Positions 34,485 to 44,929 of a DNA stretch of 64,000 nt are shown here, one piece after another (the first letter of the stretch is position 1; each line of letters opens with the position of its first letter). The stretch comes from Cheiracanthium punctorium (Eukaryota; Arthropoda; Arachnida; Araneae; Cheiracanthiidae). The position numbers and the translations under genes were made by a program. The stretch lies in contig JAWZYV010012353.1 of the NCBI GenBank assembly GCA_038373885.1, positions 1-64,000 on the forward strand. The letters run 5' to 3'. The notes beneath the pieces were generated by a model that was not told the DNA's origin, searched no databases, and saw nothing but the letters and a program-made list of their open reading frames with translations.

Positions 34485-34712
34485 TGAGAGTGTTTTTTTC
34501 ATTTGTAATGGGAAGCTGTTTGCGGTAATGTGTTGACGTCCGGTGATGGTTATACCTTGAGAGCGCCTCACTATGGCTATCAAAATTCGAGCACCTCTCA
34601 ACTGTCCAACTGGGGATGGACGTTAGATCCAAGTGGACACTCAAAGTCTCTCGACAGAAAATCCAAGTCAGGGATGTGGATCTTAGTCCCTCGGCCATTT
34701 TAGGTCACCCGT
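34485..34712 (-). repeat. Possible SINE-like or unidentified conserved repeat
   Basis: On the minus strand ATGGCCGAGGGACTAAGA resembles a tRNA A-box, but no convincing B-box follows. An 88-codon frame starting MAEGLRSTSLTWIFCRETL runs through it. I cannot decide between an old SINE head, a gene fragment and coincidence. Confidence 0.3.
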
Positions 34713-34987
34713 TCAAAGAAATTTCCAGCCTTGCCTTTGTATACGCTCTGTAGTTATCTCTTAATGAAGAGACAGGAAGCCGTGTGAAAGTAGGAATATT
34801 TAGTACATTTTAACCTTCAAAAATTGATGTTAAAAAATATAAGTAAACAAATAAGCTCTGTGCATTAGGCTGGCGAGAGTGAGGGCGTTAAAATAGAATC
34901 AACTCTTTCTTGTACCATAAAACGCATCTTTGGAATCGAAATCTGTCTTAAAATCACCTACTGAAACTGTTTTACAATCTTCGCCAG

Positions 34988-35157
34988 CAGGGGCGTAGCC
35001 AGAAATTTTTCATGGGGGGGGGTTATGACTACTTCAACTCATATATATGTATATGTGTGTGTGATAATGTAGTGAAGAATATAGATTTTGTATGGCCAAA
35101 AAATTCCTCATGGGGAGGGTTATGACCCCCCTAACCCCCCCCCTGGCTACGCCCCTG
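34988..35157. mobile_element. hAT MITE, 8-bp TSD
   Basis: A 170-bp element with identical ends CAGGGGCGTAGCCAG on the two strands, flanked by perfect TTCGCCAG duplications (34980-34987, 35158-35165). Same family as 839-1002, with similar internal G-rich tracts. Confidence 0.92.
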
Positions 35158-35465
35158 TTCGCCAGGCATATTCGAACTATAGGCAACTATATTGCGTATG
35201 TTCCAACTATATTGCGTAGACATTTTAAATACTGTTTGAAATGGACATTATAATCCATGAGTGTACCATGTTTTCCTTCCTTGGAGGTGGTCTGGTGCTA
35301 AAACACCAGAGTTGTTTTTAAAAAGTGTACGTATATGTACATATATTATAAATAGTGCATAATTAAAAATATGTTTGAATTATTCGTTTTCTCCATTTTT
35401 ATTATCAGAGATGTAATCTATGATTATTATCCTAAGAAAATAAATATTAAATCAAGGGAAATATA

Positions 35466-36162
35466 AGGGTTGCCCAAATGAAAAGTGGACAAGTTGAAGA
35501 AAAATAATACCTTTCTTGTAAATCAAAAGAAATCTCCATGGGCGTTGAAACACGTTCCCAGCTTTGCGGCAGCAGCTTGATGCCTTTGCTGTAACAAGAT
35601 TGGAGCTGATTCCTGAGGAAGTCCTGCACGGCTTCCTTCACTCCATCGTCCGAATGGAAACGTTTCCTCTGTAAGGCTCTCTTAAGTGGCCCAAAGATGT
35701 GAAAGTCACAGGGTGACATGTCCGGACTGTACGGAAGGTGCTCCAAAACCTCCCAACGGAATGTGTTTAAGGTCCTCTGGGTTTCTTGGGAGACGTGTGG
35801 GCGGGCATTGTCATGCAGAAGGCCGCCCTTCACGGAAACTTTTACACCATTTGTTTACAGCCGTACGACCTAAACAGTGGTCGCCATACACTGTCACCAT
35901 TCTTCCATAGATGTCCGCATTACGCTCACCTTCCGCAACCAGAAACCGTACTTCCAAGCGTTGTTCTGATGATCTGGACGCATCCATGGATAGCACGACT
36001 TTTCTTTCGCACAATTTAATCTCCTACAAGCAGGTTTCACGGTTAAACACCCTCTGAGATGCATACATCATACCGCCCTTTATATACTTGTGATGTGGCG
36101 CTGCCATCGATGTATTCATTCTGACGTTATCGCACGTGTCCACTTTTCATTTGGGCAACCCT
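35466..36162 (-). mobile_element. mariner, internally deleted, complete termini
   Basis: A 697-bp element with AGGGTTGCCCAAATGAAAAG at the left and the same on the opposite strand at the right, flanked by TA at 35464-35465 and 36163-36164. Full-length mariners are about 1.3 kb, so roughly half the element is missing from the centre. It interrupts the Harbinger-like repeat. The uninterrupted site is readable at about 4964-4980, where a single TA stands in the equivalent context. Confidence 0.92.
35485..36014 (-). pseudogene. mariner transposase, catalytic-core deletion
   Basis: The minus strand gives the N-terminal helix-turn-helix region (EQRLEVRFLVAEGERNADIY, then RTAVNKWCKSFREG) in one frame. 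After a junction near 35820-35835 a second frame gives LLHDNARPHVS, LEHLPYSPDMSPCDFHIF and PLKRALQRKRF. The HDNARPH and SPDMSPCDFHIF blocks carry the second and third acidic residues of the DD34D catalytic triad. The first aspartate and about 140 residues around it have been deleted. It cannot be active; its intact termini could still be recognised by a related transposase. Confidence 0.9.
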
Positions 36163-36829
36163 TATACATTACATATATCTTAATACACTATGCAAAAAAT
36201 ATATTTTTAGTATAATTATATAATTATACTAAAATATATTATACTTAGGGAAATTATAATAAAATATAATTTGAGTATAATTTCACTATCTTCTCTAGTT
36301 ATAAAACGAATTCACAGTACAGTCAGAATACAGAAATGAAATCATGGTTAAACCAGCTGTGAGATATAATTAAAGCAGCAACCCAATTTATTTACATGAA
36401 AAAGGTAAACTAGTACTTACAGTTCACTTCTTTGACTGGAGATATGATAACTTCATTTGTTTCACAACAGCAACGAGATTTTTATAATCCAATCGTAAGA
36501 AACTATGTCCATTAAAGCAAAATCCTTACCGAAAGCATCCCTTCCACATTTAGGCTGAATTTATTTCTCAACTCTGAATATGAAAAAGATGCATTTAGTA
36601 TTCGGATATGAAATAAAATTATCGCAAGCGGACACACCGAGAATTAAGCTTCGTCGTGTGTATCCACTGCATTAACGTAGCACCCACAGCAAAAGAACTT
36701 ATACTCCAACTATCTGCAATCGTCTGTTACACGCGTAATGCGACGTTATTTTTGTACGTTTAAGAGGCATTGCAGGGGCAAATCGGGCAGAGCGTTCCCA
36801 TCACCATCTCAGAATTTCATGATTTTATT

Positions 36830-36962
36830 ACTTTCCGAACATGTACCATGTAAGGAAAGTATTGCAATCATGAAAAAATTCGACTTCGAGATTTTGGTGT
36901 TTTTACACGTTTTGAGGGCTTCTGAATCCATTTATGCTATTTTTACGAGATGTATGTATGTA

Positions 36963-37013
<51 letters not shown>

Positions 37014-37527
37014 TTGTGTGTATGTGAGTGAACACGATAGCTCCTGAACGGAGCATTCGATTGAGCTCAAATTGGATATATATGTCATAAACCCCCGTCG
37101 CAAGACCGGTATTGATTTTGGTGTGTATAGGACTAATAGTTTTTCTACAGGGCTACGACAAAGATTTCTTTTACATTATGGCCTATGGGGGGAATTTCTT
37201 GAAAGTGCGCTAGCGTTTAAACGGTAGATTCGATTGAGCTCAAATTCGGTATACATGTTATAAACCACCGTTGCTAAGACCGGTATTGATTTTGGTGTGT
37301 ATAGGACTTATAGTTCTCCTACAGGGCTACGACAAAACTTTCTTTTATGTTATGGCATAATGACATATGGGGAGAAATTCTTGAAAGTGCGCAAGCGTTT
37401 AAACGGTGTATTCGATTGAGTTCCAATTTGGTATATGTTTGAATTATTCATCGATTAAAATTTATTTAAGTGCTTGGTAATGATCTTAAACGTAAGTGTT
37501 CGGAAAGTCGAGTGGAGTCACTCCAGA
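36830..37527 (+). mobile_element. HINE-like rolling-circle element, copy 1
   Basis: Order of parts: ACTTTCCGAACATGTACCAT start, conserved ~120 bp, GTAT then GT microsatellite (about 36952-37021), two ~174-bp tandem units (AAGACCGGT at 37102 and 37276) plus a partial unit, GTTCGGAAAGT inverted to the start (37498-37508), a hairpin CGAGTGGAGTCACTC (37509-37523), then AGATTTTTTT. Terminal inverted repeats, microsatellite, satellite-like units, 3' hairpin and insertion next to a T-run match the architecture described for DINE-1/HINE elements, the non-autonomous relatives of Helentrons. No protein is encoded; the His-Thr and Cys-Val repeat frames are microsatellite translations. Confidence 0.7.
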
Positions 37528-37890
37528 TTTTTTTATTTATATATTATTGTGCTATATATTTTATGAGTTTATGGAACACTCAAAATCTTTCCAAAGAATA
37601 CTCAAGTCGACTAGTGTCGGATCTAGAAGTTTTTTTGGGGGGGAAGATTAAATACCAATTCGTAATTACCTGAAATATGTCATCATTAACAGAAAACTCC
37701 CATTTTATCTATTGTTAATATATTTCTTTCGAGGGTGAGACTCGTGCCTCCTGCGTCGTCCCTCTGGATCCGACTTTAAGTCGATTTGGAATGATATAAC
37801 AGAGCTAGAGAACAGGACTACATAAAAACTTAATGGTAGTCCGACAGTTTAAAAACTTTCATAACTGTCGTTTATAAGCAATTGATTTTT
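37528..37890. other. Spacer between the two HINE-like elements
   Basis: Contains the hAT MITE 37612-37777. The remainder (TTATATATTATTGTGC..., 37778-37890) matches nothing else here. Confidence 0.5.
37612..37777. mobile_element. hAT MITE
   Basis: A 166-bp element with ends TAGTGTCGGATCTAGA and, reverse-complemented, AAAGTCGGATCCAGA. Flanks are AAGTCGAC (37604-37611) and AAGTCGAT (37778-37785), 7 of 8 matching. A solo terminus of a similar family (TCTGGATCCGCCCTAG) lies at about 50393-50408. Confidence 0.75.
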
Positions 37891-38019
37891 ACTTTCCGAA
37901 CATGTACCATGTAAGGAAAGTATTGTAATCATGAAAAAATTTGAATTCGAGATTTTGGTGTATTTACACGTTTTGAGGTCTTCTGAATTCATTTATGCTA
38001 TTTTTACGAGATGTATGTA

Positions 38020-38099
<80 letters not shown>

Positions 38100-38939
38100 A
38101 GTGAACACGATAGCTCCTGAACAGAGCATGCGATTGAGCTCAAATTGGGTATATATGTTATAAACCACCGTCGCAAGACCGGTATTGATTTTGGTGTGTA
38201 TAGGACTTACAGTTTTTCTACAGGGCTACGACAAAGATTTCTTTTACATTATGGCCTATGGAGGAAAATTCTGGAAAGTGCGCTAGCGTTTAAACGGTAC
38301 ATTCGATTGAGCTCAAATTGGGTATACATGTTATAAACCACCGTCGCAAGACCTGTATTGATTTTGATGTGTATAGGACTTACAGTTTTTCTACAGGGAT
38401 AAAATAAAGATTTCTTTTACATTATGGCCTATGGGGAGAAATTCTTGAAAGTGCGCTAGCGTTTAAACAGTACATTCGATTGAGCTCAAATTGGGTATAC
38501 ATGTTATAAACCACCTTCGCAAGACCGGTATTGATTTTGATGTGTATAGGACTTACAGTTTTTCTACAGGGCTACGACAAAGATTTCTTTTACATTATGA
38601 CCTATGGAGGAAAGTTTTGGAAAGTGCGCTAGCGTTTAAACGGTACATTCGATTGAGCTCAAATTGGGTATACATGTTATAAACCACCATTGTAAGACCG
38701 GTATTGATTTTGATGTTTATAGGACTTATAGTTTTTCTACAGGGCTACGACAAAGATTTCTTTTACATTATGGCCTATGGGGAGAAATTCTTGAAAGTGC
38801 GCTAGCGTTTAAACGGTACATTCGATCGAGCTTCAATTTGGTATATATGTTTGAATTATTCATCGATTAAAATTTATTTAAATGCTTGGTAATGATCTTA
38901 ATCGTAAGTGTTCGGAAAGTCGAGTGGAGTCACTCGAGA
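37891..38939 (+). mobile_element. HINE-like rolling-circle element, copy 2
   Basis: Same architecture as copy 1 but with a longer GT tract (about 38022-38093) and four tandem units at an exact 173-bp period (unit marker AAGACC at 38175, 38348 as AAGACCTG, 38521 and 38694) plus a partial fifth. Terminal GTTCGGAAAGT at 38910-38920 and a perfect hairpin CGAGTGGAGTCACTCG at 38921-38936 precede AGATTTTTTT. Units within this copy resemble each other closely, implying recent unit expansion. Confidence 0.72.
38175..38820 (+). repeat. 173-bp satellite-like tandem array
   Basis: Each unit contains GGTATTGATTTTG, ATAGGACTTA, TTTCTACAGGG, TTTCTTTTACATTATG and GTGCGCTAGCGTTTAAAC. Adjacent markers are exactly 173 bp apart. 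Open frames of 63-68 codons recur once per unit and are artefacts of the repetition. Confidence 0.9.
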
Positions 38940-39800
38940 TTTTTTTATTGTGTTGCCTTACCCAAGGAAAGAACAATCTGAAATATTTTTGATTTAACTC
39001 TTTCAGTTTTGGAGTTATGGGAGGTCAAAGTACCCCAGAGGAGCAACGTCGAATTAATTTAGGGCCATTTTTGCCACTTTATTGTCTCGACTGTGACTGG
39101 CTCAGAGGTGCTTCAGAGAATTTTTTCATTTTATCCCATAATATACCTTGTATATTAACATCTCAAATTAAAAACTCATTCTAAAATTGTCAGAGCCCCA
39201 AATTAGGGTCCCCAAAGTCAGAAAAAATACAGTTTTAAGAATGCTTTAAATCTTGGCTCTGATGCGATACAGAAAAACTTTTTGTACAGTGCAGTTATAT
39301 ATCTTCCTATAAAGTGAATCCAATGTTAAAAATTTTTGAAGGCCCCCAGAGTCCCCCGGTACGGGGCCCCAAACAGGGTCCTTAGCGCTAATTTACGCAA
39401 TTTCGAAGCATTGGTACAGCTGAAGCCGACTTCCCAGAGGAGAACTATTGACATGGAGATATAGTACTAACATAGTAGTTTGATATTATGAAAAAACATT
39501 TCTTGAAGGTACAACTGTTTCCAAGAAAATCCCAAAAAGTACCTCCCTATTTGGGACATTCCACTGGCACGCATGGGGCATTTCGGCGTTACTTTTAGAA
39601 GTTTAATGGACAGTGGCAATATTGAAAATTAACTTATTCTTCATATATCTCAAATATATCCTCCATATATCACAAATAGTTATTTTACAGGGGCACTCAT
39701 AAGAATTACATTACGCTGTATGGGGATCTCTGTAACTACTGCACCGATCCGAAATTTTTTTTCACTGATAGAAAGCTACACTATTCCTGAGTAATATAGG

Positions 39801-40923
39801 ATACTATAGGATACTACCTTCAGGAACGGCCTACCTATTTGGTTTAAAGCCTGTTTTAGTTCCTGAAGTGTCCTACTGTCCTGCTGAACCCTAGCTCCAG
39901 GCTCAGGTCCAGCAAGCAGCGGTTTCCCTCATTTTTATTTTATTTTTTTTTTACAGCACAATTTTTGGATTACAATTGGTAAAATACATCAGTGTTATAC
40001 AATATAAAAGCAGTTAGTTTACAATGGTTTACAATTGCTCACAATATTGTTCTTAGTAACATTTGACCATAGATACATATATTTAACACGTTCTTTTTTT
40101 TTCTTTTTTTACAATTTTGAAAGTTAAAAAAGTAAATAAATATCTAAAAGTAAACAATAGGCTTGAGAATGATAAACTTTAAAAGTAATTTTGAAAAATT
40201 TAAACATAAATAAATACAACTAATATTCAAAAATGTGCTTTAGAAAGAAGGTTTTTTTTTTTTTTTAATTTTGAAAGCATACATATACATATAATAATAT
40301 ACTGAAAAATAAATTTAGGCTTCGATATGAGAAGTGTATTTTTTTTTAATCTAACGAAATAAGAGCAGCAACAGAATTTCTATGTCAGGAAATAATGCTA
40401 ATAAATTCATAATTAAAAAAATTGTTCTATTTAGAGTTTTTACGTGGTTTTTATCAACTGAAATTCTTGTATTTATTTAATCTGAATCGCTTTCTGGTGT
40501 ATGAGGTCTTATATCAATAGGATGAATATACTTGGGTTGATTATTTTGTAGTTCTTCAATCCCTTTTATTATTTTGTTGCATAAGTTTTTATTTTTTAAT
40601 ACATATGCAGCCCACTGCTCATTACTTTGTGAAGGTGATTTTAAAACTCTGTATTGCTTTAATAATTTACAATTAGTGAAATAATGTAATGAATTTCTTT
40701 GCATATTGCATTTACAATGATCGGAGGAGGCTCTGTTTATTTTTAAAAAATATTCTGGGAATGGTCCATGATTGATAAAAAAAAGGTAAAGGTTCCTGTG
40801 TTCTAAAAGAAAATCCTCTGATGGTTTTTTAAAGTATTGGTAAGTATACCTGCCTGTAACTTCTGTGTCCCATGATATTTTCCATTTTTCTAATTTGTCC
40901 TTTTTTAATATGTATTTTAGATA
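39801..40923 (-). mobile_element. 5'-truncated R1/I-type non-LTR retrotransposon
   Basis: Inserted into the fold-back left arm and bounded by a 15-bp duplication CCTGAGTAATATAGG at 39786-39800 and 40924-40938. The minus-strand 5' end lies inside the ORF2 C-terminal region and the 3' UTR runs to 39801. There is no poly-A tail; the 3' end carries short TATCCTATA-type repeats, as in several R1/I-like elements. The inverted right arm has the same target once only, at about 42153-42167, confirming the insertion. Confidence 0.9.
40477..40920 (-). pseudogene. Non-LTR retrotransposon ORF2 C-terminus
   Basis: The minus strand reads WKISWDTEVTGRYTYQYF, then after a frameshift HGPFPEYFLKINRASSDH and the zinc-knuckle-like CKCNMQRNSLHYFTNCKLLK, ending NNQPKYIHPIDIRPHTPESD and a stop at 40477. 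The GR.TY..F block followed by HG.FP.Y and C-x-C...H...C is the usual end of R1/I/Jockey-type ORF2 proteins. Reverse transcriptase and endonuclease are absent because of 5' truncation. Confidence 0.85.
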
Positions 40924-43098
40924 CCTGAGTAATATAGGCTACCTTTCAGCATGCAGCATAACTAGTTCTTTTACAGGAATACTCAAAATAATTCGTAAAC
41001 ATTGTAGTAACTGTCTCCATTCGCCACTCAAATTTATTCAAATTTTATTCAGATTTTATTAAACTCCATTCAAATTTTTTATCAATGCAATTATAAATCT
41101 TCATATAAATGAATCCAATGTTAAAAATTTTTGAAGGGCCCCAGGGACCCCCCCCCGGTATATTTTTTGAAAACATCCCCTTTTCAAGAAAAATTTAACA
41201 CAGTAATAAAAAATATATATTTTCATAATATGAAAATACTATGTTGAAACTACAACTCCATGCCAATAGTTCTCATGTGCGAAGTCAGAGCCAGCTGTAC
41301 CTTTGCTTCGAAATTGCATAAATTAGCGCTAAGGACAATGTTTGGGGCCCCATATCGAGGGGCCCGGGATTTTTTTTTTTTTTTTCTGTATCACGTGAGA
41401 GCCAAGATTTAGAGCATTCTTTAAACTGTATTTTTTATGAAATTGGGGATATTGGGGGGGGGCTTATTTGGGGACTCTGCCTATTTTCAAATGAATTTCC
41501 AGTTTTAGATGTTAATATTCAAGGTATATTATCAGATTAAAAAAAATATATCTGAAGGATCTCAGAGCAAATCACAGTCGAGAGAGTAAAATGGCAAAAA
41601 TAGCCCTAAATTCGTCACTTCTCTGGGGTACTTTGACCCCTCATAACTCCAAAACTAAAAGAGCTAAATCAAATATTTTTCAGATATGTTCTTTCGTTGG
41701 GTAAGGCAACACAAGAAAAAAAAAATTCATGAGATTCTGAGATGGGAATTGAAACTTTCTTCTTTTTTTTTACCTGATTTGCTCTTGCGATGCCTCTTAA
41801 AATTACTGGAAGGTAGAGGCCGCAAAGCTGGGAGCTTTCAAAAATATTTAACATTGGATTCACTTTATATGAAGATATATAATTGCACTGTTCAAAAATT
41901 TGAATAAATTTGATTGGCGAATGAAGACAGTTAATGCAATGTTTACGAATTATTTTGAGTGCTCCTGTAAATTATGCTGCATGCATGAATTTTAGCCTAT
42001 GTTATTCAGGAATAGTTTAGCTTTCAGTGAAAAGATCTTTAGAATCGATTCAGTAGTTACAGAGATGTCCATATAGCGTCATGTGCTAGAATTTTTGAGT
42101 GTCCCTGTAAAAGAACTAGTTATGCTGCATGCTGAAAGGTAGCCTATATTACTCAGGAATAGTGTAGCTTTCCATCAGTGAAAAAAATTTTCGGATAAGT
42201 TCAGTAGTTACAGAGATCCCCATACAGCGTAATGTAATTCTTATGGGTGAACCTGTAAAATAACTATTTGTGATTATGGAGGATATATGTGAGATATATG
42301 AAGAATAAGTTAATTTTCAATATTGTGACTGTCGATTAAACTTCTAAAAGTAACGCCGAAATGCCCCCTTGCTTGACAGCGGAATGTCCCGAATAGGGAG
42401 GTACTTTTATGGATTTTTCTTGGAAACAGTTGTACCTTCAAGGAATGTTTTTTCATAATATCAAACTACTATGTTGATACTACATCTCCATGTCAATAGT
42501 TCTCCTGTGGGAAGTCGGCTTCAGCTGTACCAATGCTTCGAAATTGCGTAAATTAGCGCTAAGGACCCTGTTTGGGGCCCCGTACCGGGGGACTCTGGGG
42601 GCCTTCAAAAATTTTTAACATTGGATTCACTTTATAGGAAGATATATAACTGCACTGTACAAAAAGTTTTTCTGTATCGGATCAGAGCCAAGATTTAAAG
42701 CATTCTTAAAACTGTATTTTTTATGAAATTGGGGATATTTTGGGGGGCCCTAATTTGAGGCCCTGATCATTTTCGAATGAATATTCAATTTGAGATGTTA
42801 ATATACAAGGTATATTATGGGATAAAATGAAAAAATTCTCTGAAGCACCTCTGAGCCAGTCACAGTCGAGACAATAAAGTGGCAAAAGGGACCTAAATGA
42901 ATTCGACGTTGTTCCTCTGGGGTACTTTGACCCCCCATAACTCCAAAACTAAAAGAGGTAAATCAAAAATATTTTTCAGATTTGTTCTTTTCTTGGGTAA
43001 GGCAACACAATAAAAGAAAATCATGAAATTCTGAGATGGTGATGGGAACATTTTTCCATTGACCTGCTCGATTTGCTTTTGCAACGGCTCTTAAGGGA

Positions 43099-43573
43099 TC
43101 TTGCATTCAAATTGCTAAAATCAGCTTTCTGGGTATTATTTTGATTACGAGCAGAAGTGACTCGGAGACATTTCATTAGTCCAAGCTCGCAAGTGCCAGA
43201 AAGAGAACGGAAAATGCCCTTTCAGAACTAGACTTCAGAAGATTCACAGATAATTATCGTTTTTCAACAGAACTTCCTTTTAAAAAAGAGCAAAAAACCT
43301 TTATTCACCAATTATGCGGAAGATTTTCCCGTGAAAACCAGGTTGATATATTCTGTGAAATTAAGATTTTTTTTATAAGAACGTGTCATCAAATTTGAAG
43401 ATTAACGAAGAATAGACTTGATTTCTATAAAAATAGTTGCAGGTGGCATAGCTCCACAAGAATCCTTTACTTTTTAGCACGTCATTTCCCGTAAAAAAAA
43501 TTGTCACGATTATTTTTAACAGCACTGGCATCTGCTGAAGAATGGAAGAATACGAGAACAGCTGGATAGATTG
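43099..43573. other. No gene seen
   Basis: Between the fold-back element and the palindrome. Frames contain stops and no family motif was recognised. Confidence 0.4.
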
Positions 43574-43853
43574 TCCAATGCTGAAAAAAGGGTAGCCGAT
43601 GCCATCGCTCGTCTTAACTACCAGCAAGATGGCGGACGAGCGAAACGTTCATCGCGTGCCACAGATCTAGAGACCCTTACTTTGACGACAGCTGACTGTG
43701 CCGGCACAGCCAGCTGTCGTCAAAGTAAGGGTCTCTAGATCTGTGGCACGCGATGAACATTTCGATCGTCCGCCATCTTGCTGGTAGTTAAGTCGAGCGA
43801 TGGCAACGGCTGCCCTTTTTTGCAGCATTGGGAAAGGGTTGCGCCTCAAAGGG
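43574..43853. mobile_element. Near-perfect palindromic TTAA-type element
   Basis: Two ~128-bp arms meet at a dyad between 43702 and 43703 (CTGTGCCGGCACAG). The arms share AACTACCAGCAAGATGGCGG, GTGCCACAGATCTAGAGACC and CTTACTTTGACGACAGCTG with very few mismatches. The right arm continues into GGAAAGGGTTGCGCCTCAAA and a TTAA at 43854-43857. The left arm stops at CCAATGCTG, so its terminus is lost or was never copied. A solo terminus of this family is at about 7237-7266. Confidence 0.75.
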
Positions 43854-43857
43854 TTAA

Positions 43858-44652
43858 CGATTAACTGTCAATCGCATTTTGTCCAACACTTACCTCAAGA
43901 TGGTAAATGTCGCACTATCACACCCAGCGGGCTCATTGTGGTCAAAAATGAGAGCGCCCCCCATTAGCTCGGCACCACTGCGAATCTTCTTTCGCCATTA
44001 AACGACGTACATGATCAGCGCCGAAAGTGTCCAGTTTGTCCGGTAAAATGTCCCGCAACTACAAATTAAGGCTCTCAATTGCCGGACAAAAACCGGACAC
44101 CCTAATCCCTCTCTCTCTCCTGATCCGGCGGGATCACGCGTAGGAACGGAGAGTCGTTAGCGGCCCGTAAACAACCAGGAATCGGGATTTCTCCGGTGAC
44201 GGTGATGGGCCCTGGGCTCAATTCCTCTTTAGAAACGTTCCTTGTTCCCGAAATCCCTGACCTCCCCCCCACCCCCACCCCCGCAAGAGGATGTTGCAGA
44301 AAGAAGCCTTTTTCCGCACAATAATGGATTTATCTGAAGTGCCGTGTTCCATTGGCTGAAAAGCTGTTATCAACGAAAATGTGCGACGCTTGGAATTAGC
44401 CAGGACTCATGGGGTTGTAATCCCCCCCCTCCCCTCCCACCCCCTCCTTTTTATAAAGGATCGTCATTGATGATATTGTATTGCTTCTGGTTATAGGCGT
44501 GTATTGATCATAGTGTAAAAGAGGACGTCGCCAGCTTTTTCTTTCTTTCTTTTCTTTTATTTTTTTCAATCGAAAGAAAAATACATTTAATTTTTATGAA
44601 GAAATTATGAAGAATTTTATTTAATGTAGGCTAGATGCCCATAAGTGCACAA
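43858..44652. other. GC-richer stretch with a short MITE
   Basis: At 44029-44105 AAGTGTCCAGTTTGTCCGG and CCGGACAAAAACCGGACAC face each other, forming a ~77-bp MITE of the TAGGGTGTCC type. Around 44110-44440 the sequence is GC-richer, with homopolymeric C tracts, and matches nothing else in the window; GTAAACAA at about 44166 fits the forkhead consensus core. No coding frame found. Confidence 0.4.
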
Positions 44653-44860
44653 CAGGGTTCGCACGGATCCCAGATTTGCCAAAATTCCGAACCTTCAAAA
44701 TGTGTCCCAACATTGTCTGATATTTTATAGTGGTCTTGTTTATTTTTTTAATTTATTTTTATAAAATACAGAAAAAAATTCTCACTAGTATCTTAAATAA
44801 TAGGACGTTTTAGGACAATTTTTCAAAAGTTTTGGAAATTAAGGACCTGTACGCGCCTAC
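44653..44860. mobile_element. Possible hAT MITE
   Basis: CAGGGTTCGCACGGATCC on the left faces GGACCTGTACGCGCCTAC on the right (reverse complement GTAGGCGCGTACAGGTCC), about two-thirds matching. No duplication was identified. Confidence 0.4.
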
Positions 44861-44929
44861 AAACGCATCCGATCGAAAAAATATTTGAATGTAAGCTTAT
44901 TTTAATTTAGTGAATAACCGATTAATTTT

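Larger units (their letters stand above)
35365..36655. repeat. Harbinger-like element, copy 2 (inverted, mariner-bearing)
   Basis: Outside the mariner this region aligns with the reverse complement of about 4540-5090: the block around TTATCAGAGATGTAATCTAT, CATATATCTTAATACACTAT, TAGTTATAAAACGAATTCAC, and the stretch up to TTATTTCTCAACTCTGAATA. The termini seen in copy 1 are not preserved. A minus-strand stretch reading DAFGKDFALMDIVSYDWIIK at about 36470-36545 is less broken than in copy 1, but I do not recognise it. Confidence 0.7.
36760..43098. mobile_element. Fold-back element with TTAA termini, repeatedly invaded
   Basis: Three copies of one sequence alternate in orientation. The left arm is 36760-36829 + 38941-39800 + 40939-41150. 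A central copy at about 41205-41812 and the right arm at about 41835-43098 are inverted relative to it. Shared blocks include GTTCCCATCACCATCTCAGA, TTACCCAAG, GACTGTGACTGGCTCAGAGG and TAGCGCTAATTTACGCAAT. All three outer ends reach TTAA followed or preceded by GAGGCATTGCA-type sequence, suggesting a TTAA-targeting superfamily (Kolobok or piggyBac). No transposase was found. The gaps in the left arm are the HINE-like block and a LINE. Confidence 0.75.

Noticed and set aside
35447..36014. SETMAR-like host gene
   Set aside because: Only mariner transposase is present, between mariner terminal repeats with TA duplications. There is no SET domain and the catalytic core is deleted.
36903..37103. 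His-Thr-rich or Cys-Val-rich proteins encoded across the GT microsatellites (also 37964-38176)
   Set aside because: These are translations of GT/CA dinucleotide tracts inside HINE-like elements. Frame length follows tract length, and no conserved protein flanks them.
38145..38870. Three similar 63-68-residue proteins in tandem
   Set aside because: They recur at exactly 173 bp because they sit on a tandem DNA repeat. Frames are truncated by the unit boundary, and the sequence varies without codon structure.
38175..38870. CRISPR-like array
   Set aside because: Adjacent 173-bp tandem units have no distinct spacers, and the setting is eukaryotic. Contiguous satellite-type units explain it.
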